Notes: generated by a model from the sequence alone, not told the origin. A stretch of DNA of 64,000 bases from Streptomyces eurythermus (GCF_014649115.1 NZ_BMSK01000015.1:202822-266821), one strand, 5' to 3'. Positions 1-8,765 are shown, counted from the first letter of the stretch. Numbers and translations: made by a program.

Positions 1-408
1 GTAGGTCGGGCCGATGCCGCGGCCGGTCGTGCCGATCTTGCGCTTGCCGAGGAAGCGTTCCGTCACCTTGTCGACGGTCACGTTGTACGGCGTGATGATG
101 TGCGCGTTACCGCTGATCAGGAGCTTGGACGTGTCGACGCCACGCTCGTTCAGACCGCTCAGCTCGGAGAGCAGGACCGACGGGTCGACGACGACACCGT
201 TGCCGATGACCGGCGTACAGCCGGGCGACAGGATTCCGGAAGGGAGGAGGTGCAGTGCGTACTTCTGGTCGCCCACGACGACCGTGTGGCCGGCGTTGTT
301 GCCACCCTGGTAACGCACCACGTAATCGACGGAACCACCGAGGAGATCCGTCGCCTTTCCCTTGCCTTCGTCACCCCACTGAGCACCGAGCAGCACAAGT
401 GCGGGCAC
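1..408 (-). CDS. purA: Adenylosuccinate synthetase, N-terminal 136 residues (runs off the left edge)
   Basis: Catalyses GTP-dependent condensation of IMP with aspartate to adenylosuccinate, the first step of AMP synthesis. Reading the minus strand from a GTG at 406-408 gives a start resembling PALVLLGAQWGDEGKGKATD, which holds the GDEGKGK nucleotide-binding loop of the family. Next come NNAGHTV and, at the window edge, RKIGTTGRGIGPTY, which forms part of the IMP site. About 136 of the usual ~427 residues are present and the rest lies to the left. The start is set by homology to the family N-terminus, because no longer in-frame extension is convincing. It is divergent from the diacylglycerol-kinase-like gene at 606. 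Confidence 0.96.
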   Translation of the reverse strand, partial: MPALVLLGAQWGDEGKGKATDLLGGSVDYVVRYQGGNNAGHTVVVGDQKYALHLLPSGILSPGCTPVIGNGVVVDPSVLLSELSGLNERGVDTSKLLISGNAHIITPYNVTVDKVTERFLGKRKIGTTGRGIGPTY

Positions 409-535
409 GCGCGTACACCCCTTCCGGGCGGGGCATGTCCAAGGTCGGGGGCATGGGCGTAACGTTCACCGCCGCGTACCACCGCGACCGTCGTTGGTCG
501 CACAACCGTCGGACCGGATGCCCCGGAATAGACGA

Positions 536-563
536 AGCCCCTGGCGCAATAGCGCAAGGGGCT
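536..563. other. Stem-loop in the purA / kinase-like intergenic region
   Basis: Two 12-nt arms (536-547 and 552-563) pair with one mismatch around a 4-nt loop AATA. It lies between two divergent genes and 43 nt before the GTG at 606, so it would sit in the leader of the rightward gene. It could be an attenuator or just part of the promoter region; no ligand-binding RNA class is recognised. Confidence 0.45.
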
Positions 564-605
564 CTTGCACAAAGATGCTACCCGAGGAAGCGAGGCAGGA
601 CCGAG

Positions 606-1445
606 GTGGCGACTTCCGCGACGTCCGATCAGCTGCTGGTGATCATCGATCCGGCGGCACGGCAGGCGGACGGGGAGTCCGTACGGATCGCGAAAGACGT
701 GCTCAGCGCGGGTGCGCCGGCCAAGCTGTGCCTGCCGGACGGCCCGGAGGAATTCGCCCGCGCCCTGGCCCGCAGAGGGTCGCGGCGGCCGGTCGTGGTG
801 GGGGACGGCCGGGCGCTGACGCGGGCCGTCACCCTGCTGCACCGGCGGGGTGAGCTGGCCGGATGCGCGCTGTCCGTGGTGCCGGTCGGGGACACGGCGC
901 TCGCCGAGTCGCTCGGGGTGCCCGGCGGCGCGGTGGCGGCGGCGCGGGCGGTCCTGGACGGCGTGGAGCGGCGGCTGGACCTGCTGGTCGACGACGGGGA
1001 CGGCGTGGTGCTGGGCGCGCTGCGCATCCCGCCGGTGCCGGTGCGGGCGGGCGCCGCCTCCCCGGTGCCGCTCTCCTCGGGCCGGCCCTGGTACCGCTCG
1101 CTGGTCCGCACCCTCGCCGTCCGCCCGGCCCGGCTGTCCGCCGTGCCCGCCCCGCACGCGGCCCGGCTGCGGGTGGAGGTCGACGGGCGGCCGATGGTCG
1201 ACACGGACCAGCCGGTGGAGGCGGTGTCGGTGACGCCGGGCGCGGCCGGGATGGCCTCGGTGGAGGTCCGGCCGCTGTCGGTGGGCGCGGAGGCGACCCC
1301 GCTGCTGGCCTCCGGGCACACGGTGACCGTCACCGGGGCGGAGTTCCGCTACCGGACGGACTCGGCGGTGTCCGGGCCGGTGCGCCGGCGGACCTGGCGG
1401 GTGGTGGAGGGCGCCTGGAGCCTCGTCCTGCCCGCCGGCCGCTGA
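606..1445 (+). CDS. Diacylglycerol-kinase-like protein with degenerate catalytic motifs
   Basis: The 279-residue product has the layout of the DAGK/lipid-kinase catalytic fold. It runs from an N-terminal LLVIIDP strand to VVVGDGR, where the family has GGDGT, then PVGDTALAESLGVPGG, where the family has P-x-G-T-x-N-D-F-A-R-x-L-G. A C-terminal beta-rich half follows, ending in a LASGHTVTVTG segment. Both signature motifs are therefore eroded, and I infer it is probably not an active kinase. The GTG at 606 is chosen because similarity to the fold begins there; an in-frame extension upstream to 255 would read through the purA start. It is divergent from purA, as an orthologue appears to be in S. 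coelicolor. Confidence 0.75.
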   Translation: MATSATSDQLLVIIDPAARQADGESVRIAKDVLSAGAPAKLCLPDGPEEFARALARRGSRRPVVVGDGRALTRAVTLLHRRGELAGCALSVVPVGDTALAESLGVPGGAVAAARAVLDGVERRLDLLVDDGDGVVLGALRIPPVPVRAGAASPVPLSSGRPWYRSLVRTLAVRPARLSAVPAPHAARLRVEVDGRPMVDTDQPVEAVSVTPGAAGMASVEVRPLSVGAEATPLLASGHTVTVTGAEFRYRTDSAVSGPVRRRTWRVVEGAWSLVLPAGR

Positions 1446-1472
1446 ATCCCCGCGAGGGACGGCGCGCCCGGC

Positions 1473-2693
1473 TCAGCGCAGCTCCACGCGCAGCCCCCGC
1501 AGTCCCCTCATCACGAAGTTCGGGCGGCGTTCCGGCTCCGCCGCGAGGGTGAGCGTGGGCGCCCGCTCCAGCAGGGCCGTCAGGGAGGCGGCCAGCTCGA
1601 TACGGGCCAGGGGCGCGCCGACGCAGTAGTGGATGCCGGCGCCGAAGGAGATGTGCGGGTTCTCCGCGCGGGCGAGGTCGAGTCGGCCGGGGTCGGCGAA
1701 GACGGCCGGGTCGTGGTTGGCGGAGCCGAAGAGCAGGGCGACCTCGGCGCCCCTCGGGATCGTGGTGCCGCCGATCTCGATGTCGTCCAGCACCCAGCGT
1801 TCGAAGAGCTGGAGCGGTGTGTCGTAGCGCAGCAGCTCCTCGGTCGCGGACGGCACCAGGGCGTGGTCGGCGCGCAGGGCCGCGAGCTGCCCGGGGTGGC
1901 GGAACAGGGCGTACCAGCCGTTCACCGTGGCGTTGACGGTCGCCTCGTGGCCGGCGTTGAGGAGCAGCACCACCGTGGAGACCAGTTCCTGCCCGGTGAG
2001 GCGGTCGCCCTCGTCGTGGGCCGCGATCAGGGCGGAGACCAGGTCCTCGCCGGGCTCGGCGCGGCGGGCCGCGATCAGCTCCCGCAGGTAGCCGGAGAAC
2101 TCCACCGACGCCCGCACCGCCCGGGCCGCCGTCTCCTCGGACGGGTTCAGCTCGTACATCCCGCAGATGTCCGCCGACCAGGGCCGCAGCAGTGGCCGGT
2201 CCGCCTCGGGGATGCCGAGCAGTTCGGCGATCACCGCGACCGGCAGCGGTTCGGCCAGGTCCGTCAGCAGATCGCCGCCGCCGTTGCCGACCAGGGTGTC
2301 CACCAGCTCCTCGGCCAGCCCCCGCACATACGGCACCAGCCGCTCCACCGTGCGCGGGGTGAACGCCTTCGCCACCAGGCGCCGGATCCGGGTGTGGTCC
2401 GGCGGCTCCAGGTCCAGCATTCCGTGGTCGTTGAGGGTGTGGAAGGGCTCGTGCTCGGGCGGCGGCGGGGTACGGCCGAACTCCTCGTGCGTGAACCGGT
2501 GCAGATAGGTGCGGCCGAGCCGGCGGTCCCGCAGCAGCGCCGAGACGTCCGCGTGGTGCGGCACCAGCCACTGGTCGCTCGGTTCGTACCGGATCACCCG
2601 GCCGCGGGCGCGCAGCTCGGCGTAGGCCGGGTAGGGGTCGGCGACGAACGCCGGGTCCCAGGGGTCGAAGGCGTGGTCCGCAGCAGCTGCCAT
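1473..2693 (-). CDS. Cytochrome P450 (CYP107-like)
   Basis: A soluble bacterial class I P450 of 406 residues, the usual length. The motifs present are an I-helix oxygen-binding segment LLLNAGHEATVN (about residues 241-252), the K-helix ExxR in TEELLRYD, and the heme loop FGAGIHYCVG with the axial Cys near residue 357. It would need a separate ferredoxin and ferredoxin reductase, and none are adjacent. The I-helix reads AGHEAT rather than AGxDT, which is common in CYP107 relatives. Streptomyces coelicolor carries CYP107P1 near purA, so this may be its orthologue (inference from position and sequence feel). The substrate is unknown. It stands alone on its strand, with the response regulator gene ending downstream-to-upstream beside it. 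Confidence 0.93.
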   Translation of the reverse strand: MAAAADHAFDPWDPAFVADPYPAYAELRARGRVIRYEPSDQWLVPHHADVSALLRDRRLGRTYLHRFTHEEFGRTPPPPEHEPFHTLNDHGMLDLEPPDHTRIRRLVAKAFTPRTVERLVPYVRGLAEELVDTLVGNGGGDLLTDLAEPLPVAVIAELLGIPEADRPLLRPWSADICGMYELNPSEETAARAVRASVEFSGYLRELIAARRAEPGEDLVSALIAAHDEGDRLTGQELVSTVVLLLNAGHEATVNATVNGWYALFRHPGQLAALRADHALVPSATEELLRYDTPLQLFERWVLDDIEIGGTTIPRGAEVALLFGSANHDPAVFADPGRLDLARAENPHISFGAGIHYCVGAPLARIELAASLTALLERAPTLTLAAEPERRPNFVMRGLRGLRVELR

Positions 2694-2748
2694 GGACGGA
2701 CGCTAGCCCGGCCCGCCCCGCGTGGCCAGCCTCCGCCCCGGCCCGCCG

Positions 2749-3429
2749 TCAGCGGGCGCCGGGGCGGACCACTCCGGACTCGTAGGCGTAGACCGCGGCC
2801 TGGGTGCGGTCGCGCAGGCCCAGCTTCACCAGGATCCGGCCCACATGCGTCTTCACGGTCTGCTCGGCCACGACCAGCCGCTCGGCGATCTCCGCGTTCG
2901 ACAGGCCCTGCGCGATCAGCGCCAGCACCTCCGTCTCCCGCTCGGTCAGCTCGCCGACGCGCCGTCTGAGCGGGGCCCGGCCGCCACCGTCCAGGCGGGA
3001 GAACTCCGCGATGAGCCGCCGGGTGATGCCGGGGGCCAGCAGGGCGTCACCCGCGGCCACGACCCGGACCGCCTCGGCCAGCTGGTCCGCGGAGGCGTCC
3101 TTGAGCAGGAAGCCGGAGGCGCCCGCCCGCAGCGCGTCGTACACGTACTCGTCCAGGTCGAACGTCGTCAGCACCAGCACCCTCACGGCGGGGTGGTCCT
3201 CGGTGATGCGGCGGGTCGCCTCGATGCCGCCCAGCTCCGGCATCCGGATGTCCATCAGCACCACGTCCGGCGCCAGTTCGGCGGTCCGGGCGATCGCGTC
3301 CCGGCCGTCCACCGCCTGCCCGATCACCTCGATGTCGCTCTGGGCGTTGAGCAGCACGGTGAAGCCCTGCCGGACCATCTGCTGGTCGTCGGCGATCAGG
3401 ACACGGATGCTGCCGGTACCGCTCGTCAT
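2749..3429 (-). CDS. NarL/FixJ-family response regulator
   Basis: A 226-residue DNA-binding response regulator. The receiver domain (about residues 8-125) has the acidic pair ADD near residues 13-15, the phospho-acceptor Asp at about 60 in VVLMDIRMPELGG, and the conserved Thr and Lys in LVLTTF and GFLLKD. A LuxR-type helix-turn-helix follows (about 165-220; LTERETEVLALIAQGLSNAEIA). The first base of its start codon overlaps the stop of the sensor kinase gene by 4 nt (3426-3429), so the pair is translationally coupled. Signal and targets cannot be read from the sequence; the downstream acyltransferase and hydrolase lie upstream in the same direction and may be co-transcribed. Confidence 0.96.
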   Translation of the reverse strand: MTSGTGSIRVLIADDQQMVRQGFTVLLNAQSDIEVIGQAVDGRDAIARTAELAPDVVLMDIRMPELGGIEATRRITEDHPAVRVLVLTTFDLDEYVYDALRAGASGFLLKDASADQLAEAVRVVAAGDALLAPGITRRLIAEFSRLDGGGRAPLRRRVGELTERETEVLALIAQGLSNAEIAERLVVAEQTVKTHVGRILVKLGLRDRTQAAVYAYESGVVRPGAR

Positions 3430-4826
3430 GGGGTCTGTTCTCCTGTCGGGCGCTGGTCGGGTGGGTCCGGGACGTCCCCGGGGAGGAAGGCCGTGACGCT
3501 GAAGCCGCCGCCCTCGGTGCCGCCCGCCACGAGACGGCCGCCGAGCATGGCCACGCGCTCGCGCATGCCGAGCAGGCCGTGCCCGGCGCCCGGGGACGGC
3601 GGTACGGGGTGCCGGGGCGGGGAGTTGTCCACCCTCAGCCGCAGACCGTCCGGGAGATGCCCGACCTCGACCCGCACCCGGGATCCGGGCGCGTGCCGCA
3701 GGGCGTTGCTCAGCGCCTCCTGCACGATCCGGTACGCCGACAGCTCCACGCCCGGTGCGTAGGGCCGTGTCCCGCCCGTGACCTCGGCGGTCACGTCCAG
3801 TCCCGCCGCGCGGGTGTTCTCGATCAGCGCGCCGAGCCGGTCCAGCGTGGGCTGGGGGGCGTCCGGGGCCGCTCCGGTGCCGGGGGCGCCCAGGCCGTAG
3901 GGGTCCTCGGGGTTCTCCGGGTGCTCGGACCGCAGCACCCCGAGGACCCGGCGCAGCTCGGTCAGCGCCTCCAGCGCGTTGGCGCGGATGCCGGAGAGGT
4001 TCTCCAGCAGCTCCGGGGAGGGGTTCTCCACCAGGTGCGGGGCGACCTGGGCCTGGATGGAGATCACCGACATGTGGTGGGCGACCACGTCGTGCAGCTC
4101 CCGGGCGATCCGGCTGCGCTCCTCCAGCAGGGTGCGGCGGGCCCGCTCCTCCACGGTGATCGTCGTCTGCTGCACCAGCTCGCTACGGGCCTGCTGGCGG
4201 CTGCGCAGGGCGCCGCCGGTGACCGCCATGACGGCGCACAGGGCCACCGCCAGCGTGCCGGTGCCGGAGTAGCGGCCCGCCCCCATCAGAGCCTGTAGGA
4301 CCCAGGTCACCGCGGTGGTCACGGTGGCCGCGGCCACCACGCCGGCCGGCCGGACGCGCAGGGCGAGCAGCAGGAAGACCGCTATGTGCGCGATCAGCGT
4401 GGGCGTGGTCCAGGGCCAGTTGGGGCCGGGGCCGTCGGGCGGGAGGGCGGCCAGGTGGGGGCGGGCCAGCAGGGCGGTGACGGTGGCGGCGGCGAGGGAC
4501 AGCGCCCAGGCGGGGACGGGGCGCCAGCCGGCCAGGAGGAGGGCGACGGCCTGGAGGGCGGTGGTGGCGAGGGCGACGGGGAAGGCGATGCCGTAGGACT
4601 CGGAGACCTCGGCGCCGCCGCCCACCGCGATGGTCAGCGCGATCCAGCCGAGCAGGAAGTAGGTGAGCAGTCGGGCCCAGCGGTAGCGGGAGTACGGGGG
4701 CGAGTGGCGGGTGGGGGCCTCGCCCAGCCAGACCCGCAGGCGGGCGCTGGTGCGGGGCGGGGTACGAGGGCCCTCGGCGGGGGTGGTGGTCGGGTCCTCG
4801 GGCTGCACGGGGACAACCTTAGGCAT
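3426..4826 (-). CDS. NarL-type sensor histidine kinase
   Basis: A 466-residue membrane kinase partnered with the adjacent response regulator. The N-terminal half (about residues 50-210) has five to six hydrophobic segments with little extracytoplasmic loop, so sensing is probably within the membrane. The HisKA_3 dimerisation box carries the phospho-acceptor His near residue 245 in RELHDVVAHHMSVI. The C-terminal HATPase has the N-box-like region around ALSNALRHAPGS and the glycine box GAGHGLLGMRERVAMLGG. Its 3' end overlaps the regulator start by 4 nt, and its 5' end overlaps the acyltransferase stop by 8 nt (4819-4826), so four genes appear to form one operon. Confidence 0.95.
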   Translation of the reverse strand: MPKVVPVQPEDPTTTPAEGPRTPPRTSARLRVWLGEAPTRHSPPYSRYRWARLLTYFLLGWIALTIAVGGGAEVSESYGIAFPVALATTALQAVALLLAGWRPVPAWALSLAAATVTALLARPHLAALPPDGPGPNWPWTTPTLIAHIAVFLLLALRVRPAGVVAAATVTTAVTWVLQALMGAGRYSGTGTLAVALCAVMAVTGGALRSRQQARSELVQQTTITVEERARRTLLEERSRIARELHDVVAHHMSVISIQAQVAPHLVENPSPELLENLSGIRANALEALTELRRVLGVLRSEHPENPEDPYGLGAPGTGAAPDAPQPTLDRLGALIENTRAAGLDVTAEVTGGTRPYAPGVELSAYRIVQEALSNALRHAPGSRVRVEVGHLPDGLRLRVDNSPPRHPVPPSPGAGHGLLGMRERVAMLGGRLVAGGTEGGGFSVTAFLPGDVPDPPDQRPTGEQTP

Positions 4827-6084
4827 GGTGCGGGGACTTCCTCGGCGGCAGATGGCGGCGGACCACCCGGGACGAACCGCGGCGCGTGCGGCGCGGACCC
4901 CGCTCGCGGTGGCGGAAGGCCGCCAGGCACAGGGCCAGCGCCACGGCGAACACGGGCAGCCAGGCCAGCCGGTACGCCACCCAGAGCAGGGAGTCGGGCG
5001 TGGTGTGCAGACCGGGCAGACGGCCGGCCACGAGCCCGGTGGCGGTGGTGGCCATCATCGCCGTCTGGTGCCACAGGAAGACCGTCATCGCCGAGAGGTT
5101 GACCAGGGCCACCGCCGCCCAGACCAGGGGGCGGGCCGCGGCCCGGCGCAGCCGGTCGCGCAGCGACAGCGCCAGACCGCACTGGGCCAGGCCGAATGTG
5201 ACGGCCGCCAGGGTCGGCGGATTGAGGTTGGAGACCGCGGCGCCGGGGACGCCGACCATGGACGCCGGGTAGCCCGCGCAGCCGACGAGGAGCGCCGTGG
5301 CCGCCGTACCGCCGAGCAGCAGGACCCGGGCCGAACGGCGGCCCCGCAGCTCGCCCCGGGCCCAGGCCGCGCCCAGGGTGTAGGGCACCAGCCAGCCGGC
5401 GGCCAGGTTGGTCCAGCCGAGCCAGGACGGGCCGATGTGCAGACCGAAGCGGAGCAGGTCCACGTGCAGGACGACGGCGAGCGGCCAGAGGGGGTTGAGC
5501 CGGGCGACGAGCGGGGTGGCGGCCGTCAGCGCGGCGAACACCAGCAGGAACCACAGCGGGGACAGCGCGAGTTTCACCAGGCTGTGGACAGTGGCCAGGG
5601 GCGTGCCGCCCAGCAGCAGGGCGGCGGCGGTCACCGTCCACAGAGCCGACAGGGCGGTGACCGGGCGGAGCAGCCGGGCCATGCGGGCGCGCAGCCAGTG
5701 ACCGTAGGAGTCGCCCCGGGCCTGGGCCGTGGCCAGGCTGCGGGTCGCCGCATGGCCGCCGACCAGGAAGAACACGGCCAGGGTCTGGAACAGCCAGGAG
5801 ACCGGGGCCAGCCAGGGCTGGTGGCCCAGCGGGCTCTCGGTGTGCAGGGCGCCGTCCTGTGCGACCAGGGCGGTCACCAGCCAGTGGCCGAGGACGACAC
5901 CGAGTATCGCGAGGGCCCGCAGCGCGTCGACCGCGCGGTCCCGGGAGGCGGGGGTGGCGGCGTCCAGACGCCGGGCGCCCAGGCGGAGGGTGTGCGGACG
6001 GAAGGCGTCCAGGGCGCGGGTGCGTCGGCGGAGGACGTCCAAGGGGCGGCGCGGGGCGTGGGCCCGGGGGGTCTGCTCAGGCAC
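4819..6084 (-). CDS. Integral-membrane acyltransferase (acyltransferase-3 family)
   Basis: A 421-residue polytopic protein with about ten hydrophobic segments. It starts with the family hallmark RAVDALRALAILGVVLGHWL, where the conserved R and H mark the acyl-transfer site, and later has FFLVGGHAATRS. Members O-acylate exported sugars, lipids or peptidoglycan; the acceptor here is unknown. The basic C-terminal tail is probably cytoplasmic. It overlaps the DUF1023 hydrolase stop upstream by 8 nt (6077-6084) and the kinase start downstream by 8 nt, which implies co-expression with the two-component pair and suggests an envelope-related stimulon. Confidence 0.88.
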   Translation of the reverse strand: MPEQTPRAHAPRRPLDVLRRRTRALDAFRPHTLRLGARRLDAATPASRDRAVDALRALAILGVVLGHWLVTALVAQDGALHTESPLGHQPWLAPVSWLFQTLAVFFLVGGHAATRSLATAQARGDSYGHWLRARMARLLRPVTALSALWTVTAAALLLGGTPLATVHSLVKLALSPLWFLLVFAALTAATPLVARLNPLWPLAVVLHVDLLRFGLHIGPSWLGWTNLAAGWLVPYTLGAAWARGELRGRRSARVLLLGGTAATALLVGCAGYPASMVGVPGAAVSNLNPPTLAAVTFGLAQCGLALSLRDRLRRAAARPLVWAAVALVNLSAMTVFLWHQTAMMATTATGLVAGRLPGLHTTPDSLLWVAYRLAWLPVFAVALALCLAAFRHRERGPRRTRRGSSRVVRRHLPPRKSPHHA

Positions 6085-7708
6085 GGGTCACCTCCGAGGT
6101 CTCGCCGAGGGTGATCCGGGCCAGGTTGGCGAGAGAGGCCGAGCCCGGGGTGAAGTAGCCGCTGTGGCCGGCGCCGGCCGCGTCGAAGACCCGGGCGCCG
6201 AAGGCGGCGGAGACGGGGTCGGTGCCGAAGCCGACGGTGGTGCCGGTGCCGAACAGGCCGGCCCGGAGGTGCGGGACGTGCGCCACCCAGTCGGCGGTGC
6301 CGCGGGCCGCCCAGACGCGGGCGCGGGTGTGCAGGGCGGTGGCCGAGTCGGCGCCGGTGCCGGGGCTGCCGATCAGGGCGATGTCGTCCGCGGCGAGGCC
6401 GGGGGCGGCCCGGCCGCAGACCACGGAACCGTAGGAGTGGCACAGGAGGGTGAGGTGGGCCCCGGCGGGTGCCGTGGTGCGCAGGTCGCGGAGGAAGGCG
6501 CGGAGGCGTGGGGCGGCCTCGTCGGCGCGGGTCGTCGTGGTGACGGTGGTGCTGACCGTGGCCGGGGTCTCGTAGCCGAGCCAGGCTATGACGGCGACGG
6601 TGTTTCCGGGCGTCCGGCGTTCGGCGGGGTGGTGGGTGAGGGCCGTGTACAGGGACGCGGCGGCTCGGTGGAAGCGGGGGTAGGTGTCGAGGGTGGTGTC
6701 CGAGCCGGGGACCAGTACGGCGATGTGCCGGGCGTGGGCCAAGTCGCCCATGACCTCCGTGGCTTGGCCGCTTCCCCGGCCGTCGAAGGCGAGGAGGTGG
6801 CGGGAGGGGGCGGCGAGGGCGCGGTCGGCCTCGGCGCGGTGGGTGTCGCCGTGGGCGGCGGCCATGCGGGCGGCTTCGGTGGCGTTCTCCCGGTTCGCTT
6901 CGTAGGCGGACGGGAGGGTCGCGGGGGTGAGGGGGGCGGTGAGGGTCGCGGGGGGCGGGGCGGGGATGGTGGGGCGGGCCGCGCCTGCGAGGGGGAGGAC
7001 TATGGCGGCGGTCAGGAGGGTGGGGAGCAGGAGGCGAAGGAGGGTGCGGCGGAAGGGGTGGGGGTTGCGGTGCGTGTTCCCGTGCGGGTGCGTTGTGGGG
7101 GTGTTTCCCACCCGCACCACCCGTGCGGGTTTCGTCGTCGGGTGCGGGTGGCCCCCGTGGGGAGCGTTCACCGTCGGCGACTGCGGGTGCGTCGCGGGAG
7201 AGGTTTCCACCCGCACCACCCGCGCGGCAATCGTCGTCGGGTGCGGGCGGCCCCCGTGGGAGGCGTTCGCCGTCGGCGACCGCGGGAACGCCGTGGGATT
7301 GCTTTCCGGTCGGGCCACCCGTGCGGCAATCGTCGTCGGGTGCGGGTCGCCCCCGTGACCAACGTCCGCCATCGGCGACCGCGGGAGCGCCCTCGGATTG
7401 CCTTCCGGTCGTGCCACCCCTGCGGGAACCGCCACCGGATGCAGAACGCCCCCGTAGGCCCCCACCACCACCGGCGCCTGCGGCAACCTCGCGGGCTTGC
7501 CCTCCGCCCGCACCAACCCTGCGGCAATCCTCACCAAGCGCGGAACGCCTCTGGGCGGCCCCACCACCGGCGCCTGCGGCGACGTCACGGGCTTACCCTC
7601 CGCTCGCGCCTGGCGGGCGGGGATCCGTGACAGGCGCGGAACACCCCCGTCGGGCCCTGTCGGCGTCGGCTGCTGCTGAGGTGTCGTGGGTCGCGGGCCG
7701 GTCCCCAT
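6077..7708 (-). CDS. Alpha/beta-hydrolase (DUF1023) with N-terminal tandem repeats
   Basis: The C-terminal ~300 residues form a DUF1023 alpha/beta hydrolase. The nucleophile elbow is CHSYGSVVCG, preceded by LLAFDGRGSGQ and VAVLVPGSDTTLDTY, and the catalytic-His region is GAGHSGYF. Before it is a hydrophobic segment TLLRLLLPTLLTAAIVLPLAG (about residues 225-245) that looks like a signal anchor. The first ~215 residues are six in-frame copies of a ~33-residue Pro/Arg/His-rich unit. The ATG at 7708 has a fair ribosome-binding site (AAGGAAG about 6 nt upstream), so the repeats may be translated. Alternatively a GTG near 7110-7125 would give an ordinary secreted enzyme. The stop overlaps the acyltransferase start by 8 nt. 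The substrate is unknown. Confidence 0.8.
   Translation of the reverse strand: MGTGPRPTTPQQQPTPTGPDGGVPRLSRIPARQARAEGKPVTSPQAPVVGPPRGVPRLVRIAAGLVRAEGKPARLPQAPVVVGAYGGVLHPVAVPAGVARPEGNPRALPRSPMADVGHGGDPHPTTIAARVARPESNPTAFPRSPTANASHGGRPHPTTIAARVVRVETSPATHPQSPTVNAPHGGHPHPTTKPARVVRVGNTPTTHPHGNTHRNPHPFRRTLLRLLLPTLLTAAIVLPLAGAARPTIPAPPPATLTAPLTPATLPSAYEANRENATEAARMAAAHGDTHRAEADRALAAPSRHLLAFDGRGSGQATEVMGDLAHARHIAVLVPGSDTTLDTYPRFHRAAASLYTALTHHPAERRTPGNTVAVIAWLGYETPATVSTTVTTTTRADEAAPRLRAFLRDLRTTAPAGAHLTLLCHSYGSVVCGRAAPGLAADDIALIGSPGTGADSATALHTRARVWAARGTADWVAHVPHLRAGLFGTGTTVGFGTDPVSAAFGARVFDAAGAGHSGYFTPGSASLANLARITLGETSEVTRA
7100..7690. repeat. Tandem ~99-bp repeat array within the hydrolase gene
   Basis: Equivalent points of successive units fall at 7133, 7232, 7331, 7430, 7529 and 7625. 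The periods are thus 99, 99, 99, 99 and 96 bp, all multiples of three, and the array stays in frame with the hydrolase. Units near 7133-7331 are most alike (shared CGTCGTCGGGTGCGGG and CCCCCGTG), while those toward 7690 are more diverged. Translated, each unit carries variants of RxEGNPxAxPRSPxA followed by HGGxPHP. It is not CRISPR: there are no unique spacers. Confidence 0.85.
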
Positions 7709-7832
7709 GGTGGCTTCCTTTCCGGTCGCCCGGCCATCGGGCTTGACTGGGAAGGAAATTACGGATCGGGGGGTGTCGCCGGCGTCCCGCCAGGGAGCTG
7801 TCGTGGCGCGTAGCTCTCAGGTACTACGGGTA

Positions 7833-8765
7833 TCACCAGGCCAGTTGGGCGATCTCCTCCGCCACCACCGCGCAGGCGTCCGCCGCCGGGTCGATCAGCG
7901 GAAAGTGGCCCACGTCCTCCAGCAGCGTCAGCCCGACCATCTCCCCCGCCTTCGCCGCCGCCTCCGCGTACGACTCGGCCACCTGATGCGGCACCACGAC
8001 ATCGGCCCGGCCCTGCACCAGCGTCGTGGCGATGCCCGTCGGCAGCAGCCGCGCCGGATCCGCGTACCGGCTGCGCTCGGCGAACACCGCCTGGCCGCCC
8101 AGGAGTTGCCGCGTCGCGTGGTCGCACACCTCCAGCTTCTCCGCCACCTCGAAGTCCGCGATCGGCGCCAGCGCGACGACCCCGCGCAGCGGCGCCGGAC
8201 CGTCGGTACGCCAGGGCGCGTCCGCCGGGAGCACATGCCGGGCCGCCGCCCACAGCGCCAGGTGGCCGCCCGCCGAGTGCCCGGTCAGCACCGTACGGCC
8301 GGCGTCCGCCTGCGGAACCACCTCGCCGGCCAGCGCGGGCAGGGCGTCCAGGGCCGCCGCGACATCGTCGAACGTGTCGGGCCAGCGCCCGGCGGGGGGC
8401 ACACTCCCCTCACCACCGGCACCGCCGGCACCCCCCTCACCACCGGCACCGCCCCCGCCTTCCTCGCCGCCCCTCCGGTACTCCACGTTGGCCACCACGA
8501 ACCCGCTGCGGGCCAAGTAGGCCGCGAACGGAGTGACATGGCGGCGGTCGTAGCGCGCTCGCCAGGCGCCGCCGTGCAGGACGACGACCAGCGGGGCGAG
8601 GGCAGTGGGGGCGCCGGCCTCCCGGCCGGGACGGGGGACGTAGAAGTCGATCACCTGGTCGGGGTGGTCGCCGTACGCGGCGGTGATGTCGGGGTCGACC
8701 GGCGGGTGCGAGAAGGCCGACTCCTCTTCGGCGGCGGCGCGGGCTGCTGCGGCGTCGTCCGGCAT
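7833..8765 (-). CDS. Alpha/beta-hydrolase, probable kynurenine formamidase
   Basis: A 310-residue esterase/lipase-type hydrolase. The oxyanion-hole motif is LHGGAWR (residues ~63-69), the nucleophile elbow GHSAGGHLALW (Ser ~164), a likely acid Asp lies in QGRADVVVPH, and the catalytic His is in VGHFPLID. It follows tryptophan dioxygenase and kynureninase on the same strand. The enzyme missing from that pathway is N-formylkynurenine formamidase, so I infer that role. A gap of 189 bp separates it from kynU, so it may have its own promoter. Oddity: a glycine/glutamate-rich insertion (residues ~99-121) is encoded by short repeats at 8405-8470 and lies in a surface loop before the nucleophile. It could instead be a general esterase. 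Confidence 0.82.
   Translation of the reverse strand: MPDDAAAARAAAEEESAFSHPPVDPDITAAYGDHPDQVIDFYVPRPGREAGAPTALAPLVVVLHGGAWRARYDRRHVTPFAAYLARSGFVVANVEYRRGGEEGGGGAGGEGGAGGAGGEGSVPPAGRWPDTFDDVAAALDALPALAGEVVPQADAGRTVLTGHSAGGHLALWAAARHVLPADAPWRTDGPAPLRGVVALAPIADFEVAEKLEVCDHATRQLLGGQAVFAERSRYADPARLLPTGIATTLVQGRADVVVPHQVAESYAEAAAKAGEMVGLTLLEDVGHFPLIDPAADACAVVAEEIAQLAW

Noticed and set aside
1473..2693. P450 as part of a secondary-metabolite cluster
   Set aside because: No synthase, tailoring or resistance genes are adjacent; the neighbours are core metabolism.
7100..7690. CRISPR array
   Set aside because: The unit is 96-99 bp throughout with no short repeat and unique spacer alternation, and it stays in coding frame.
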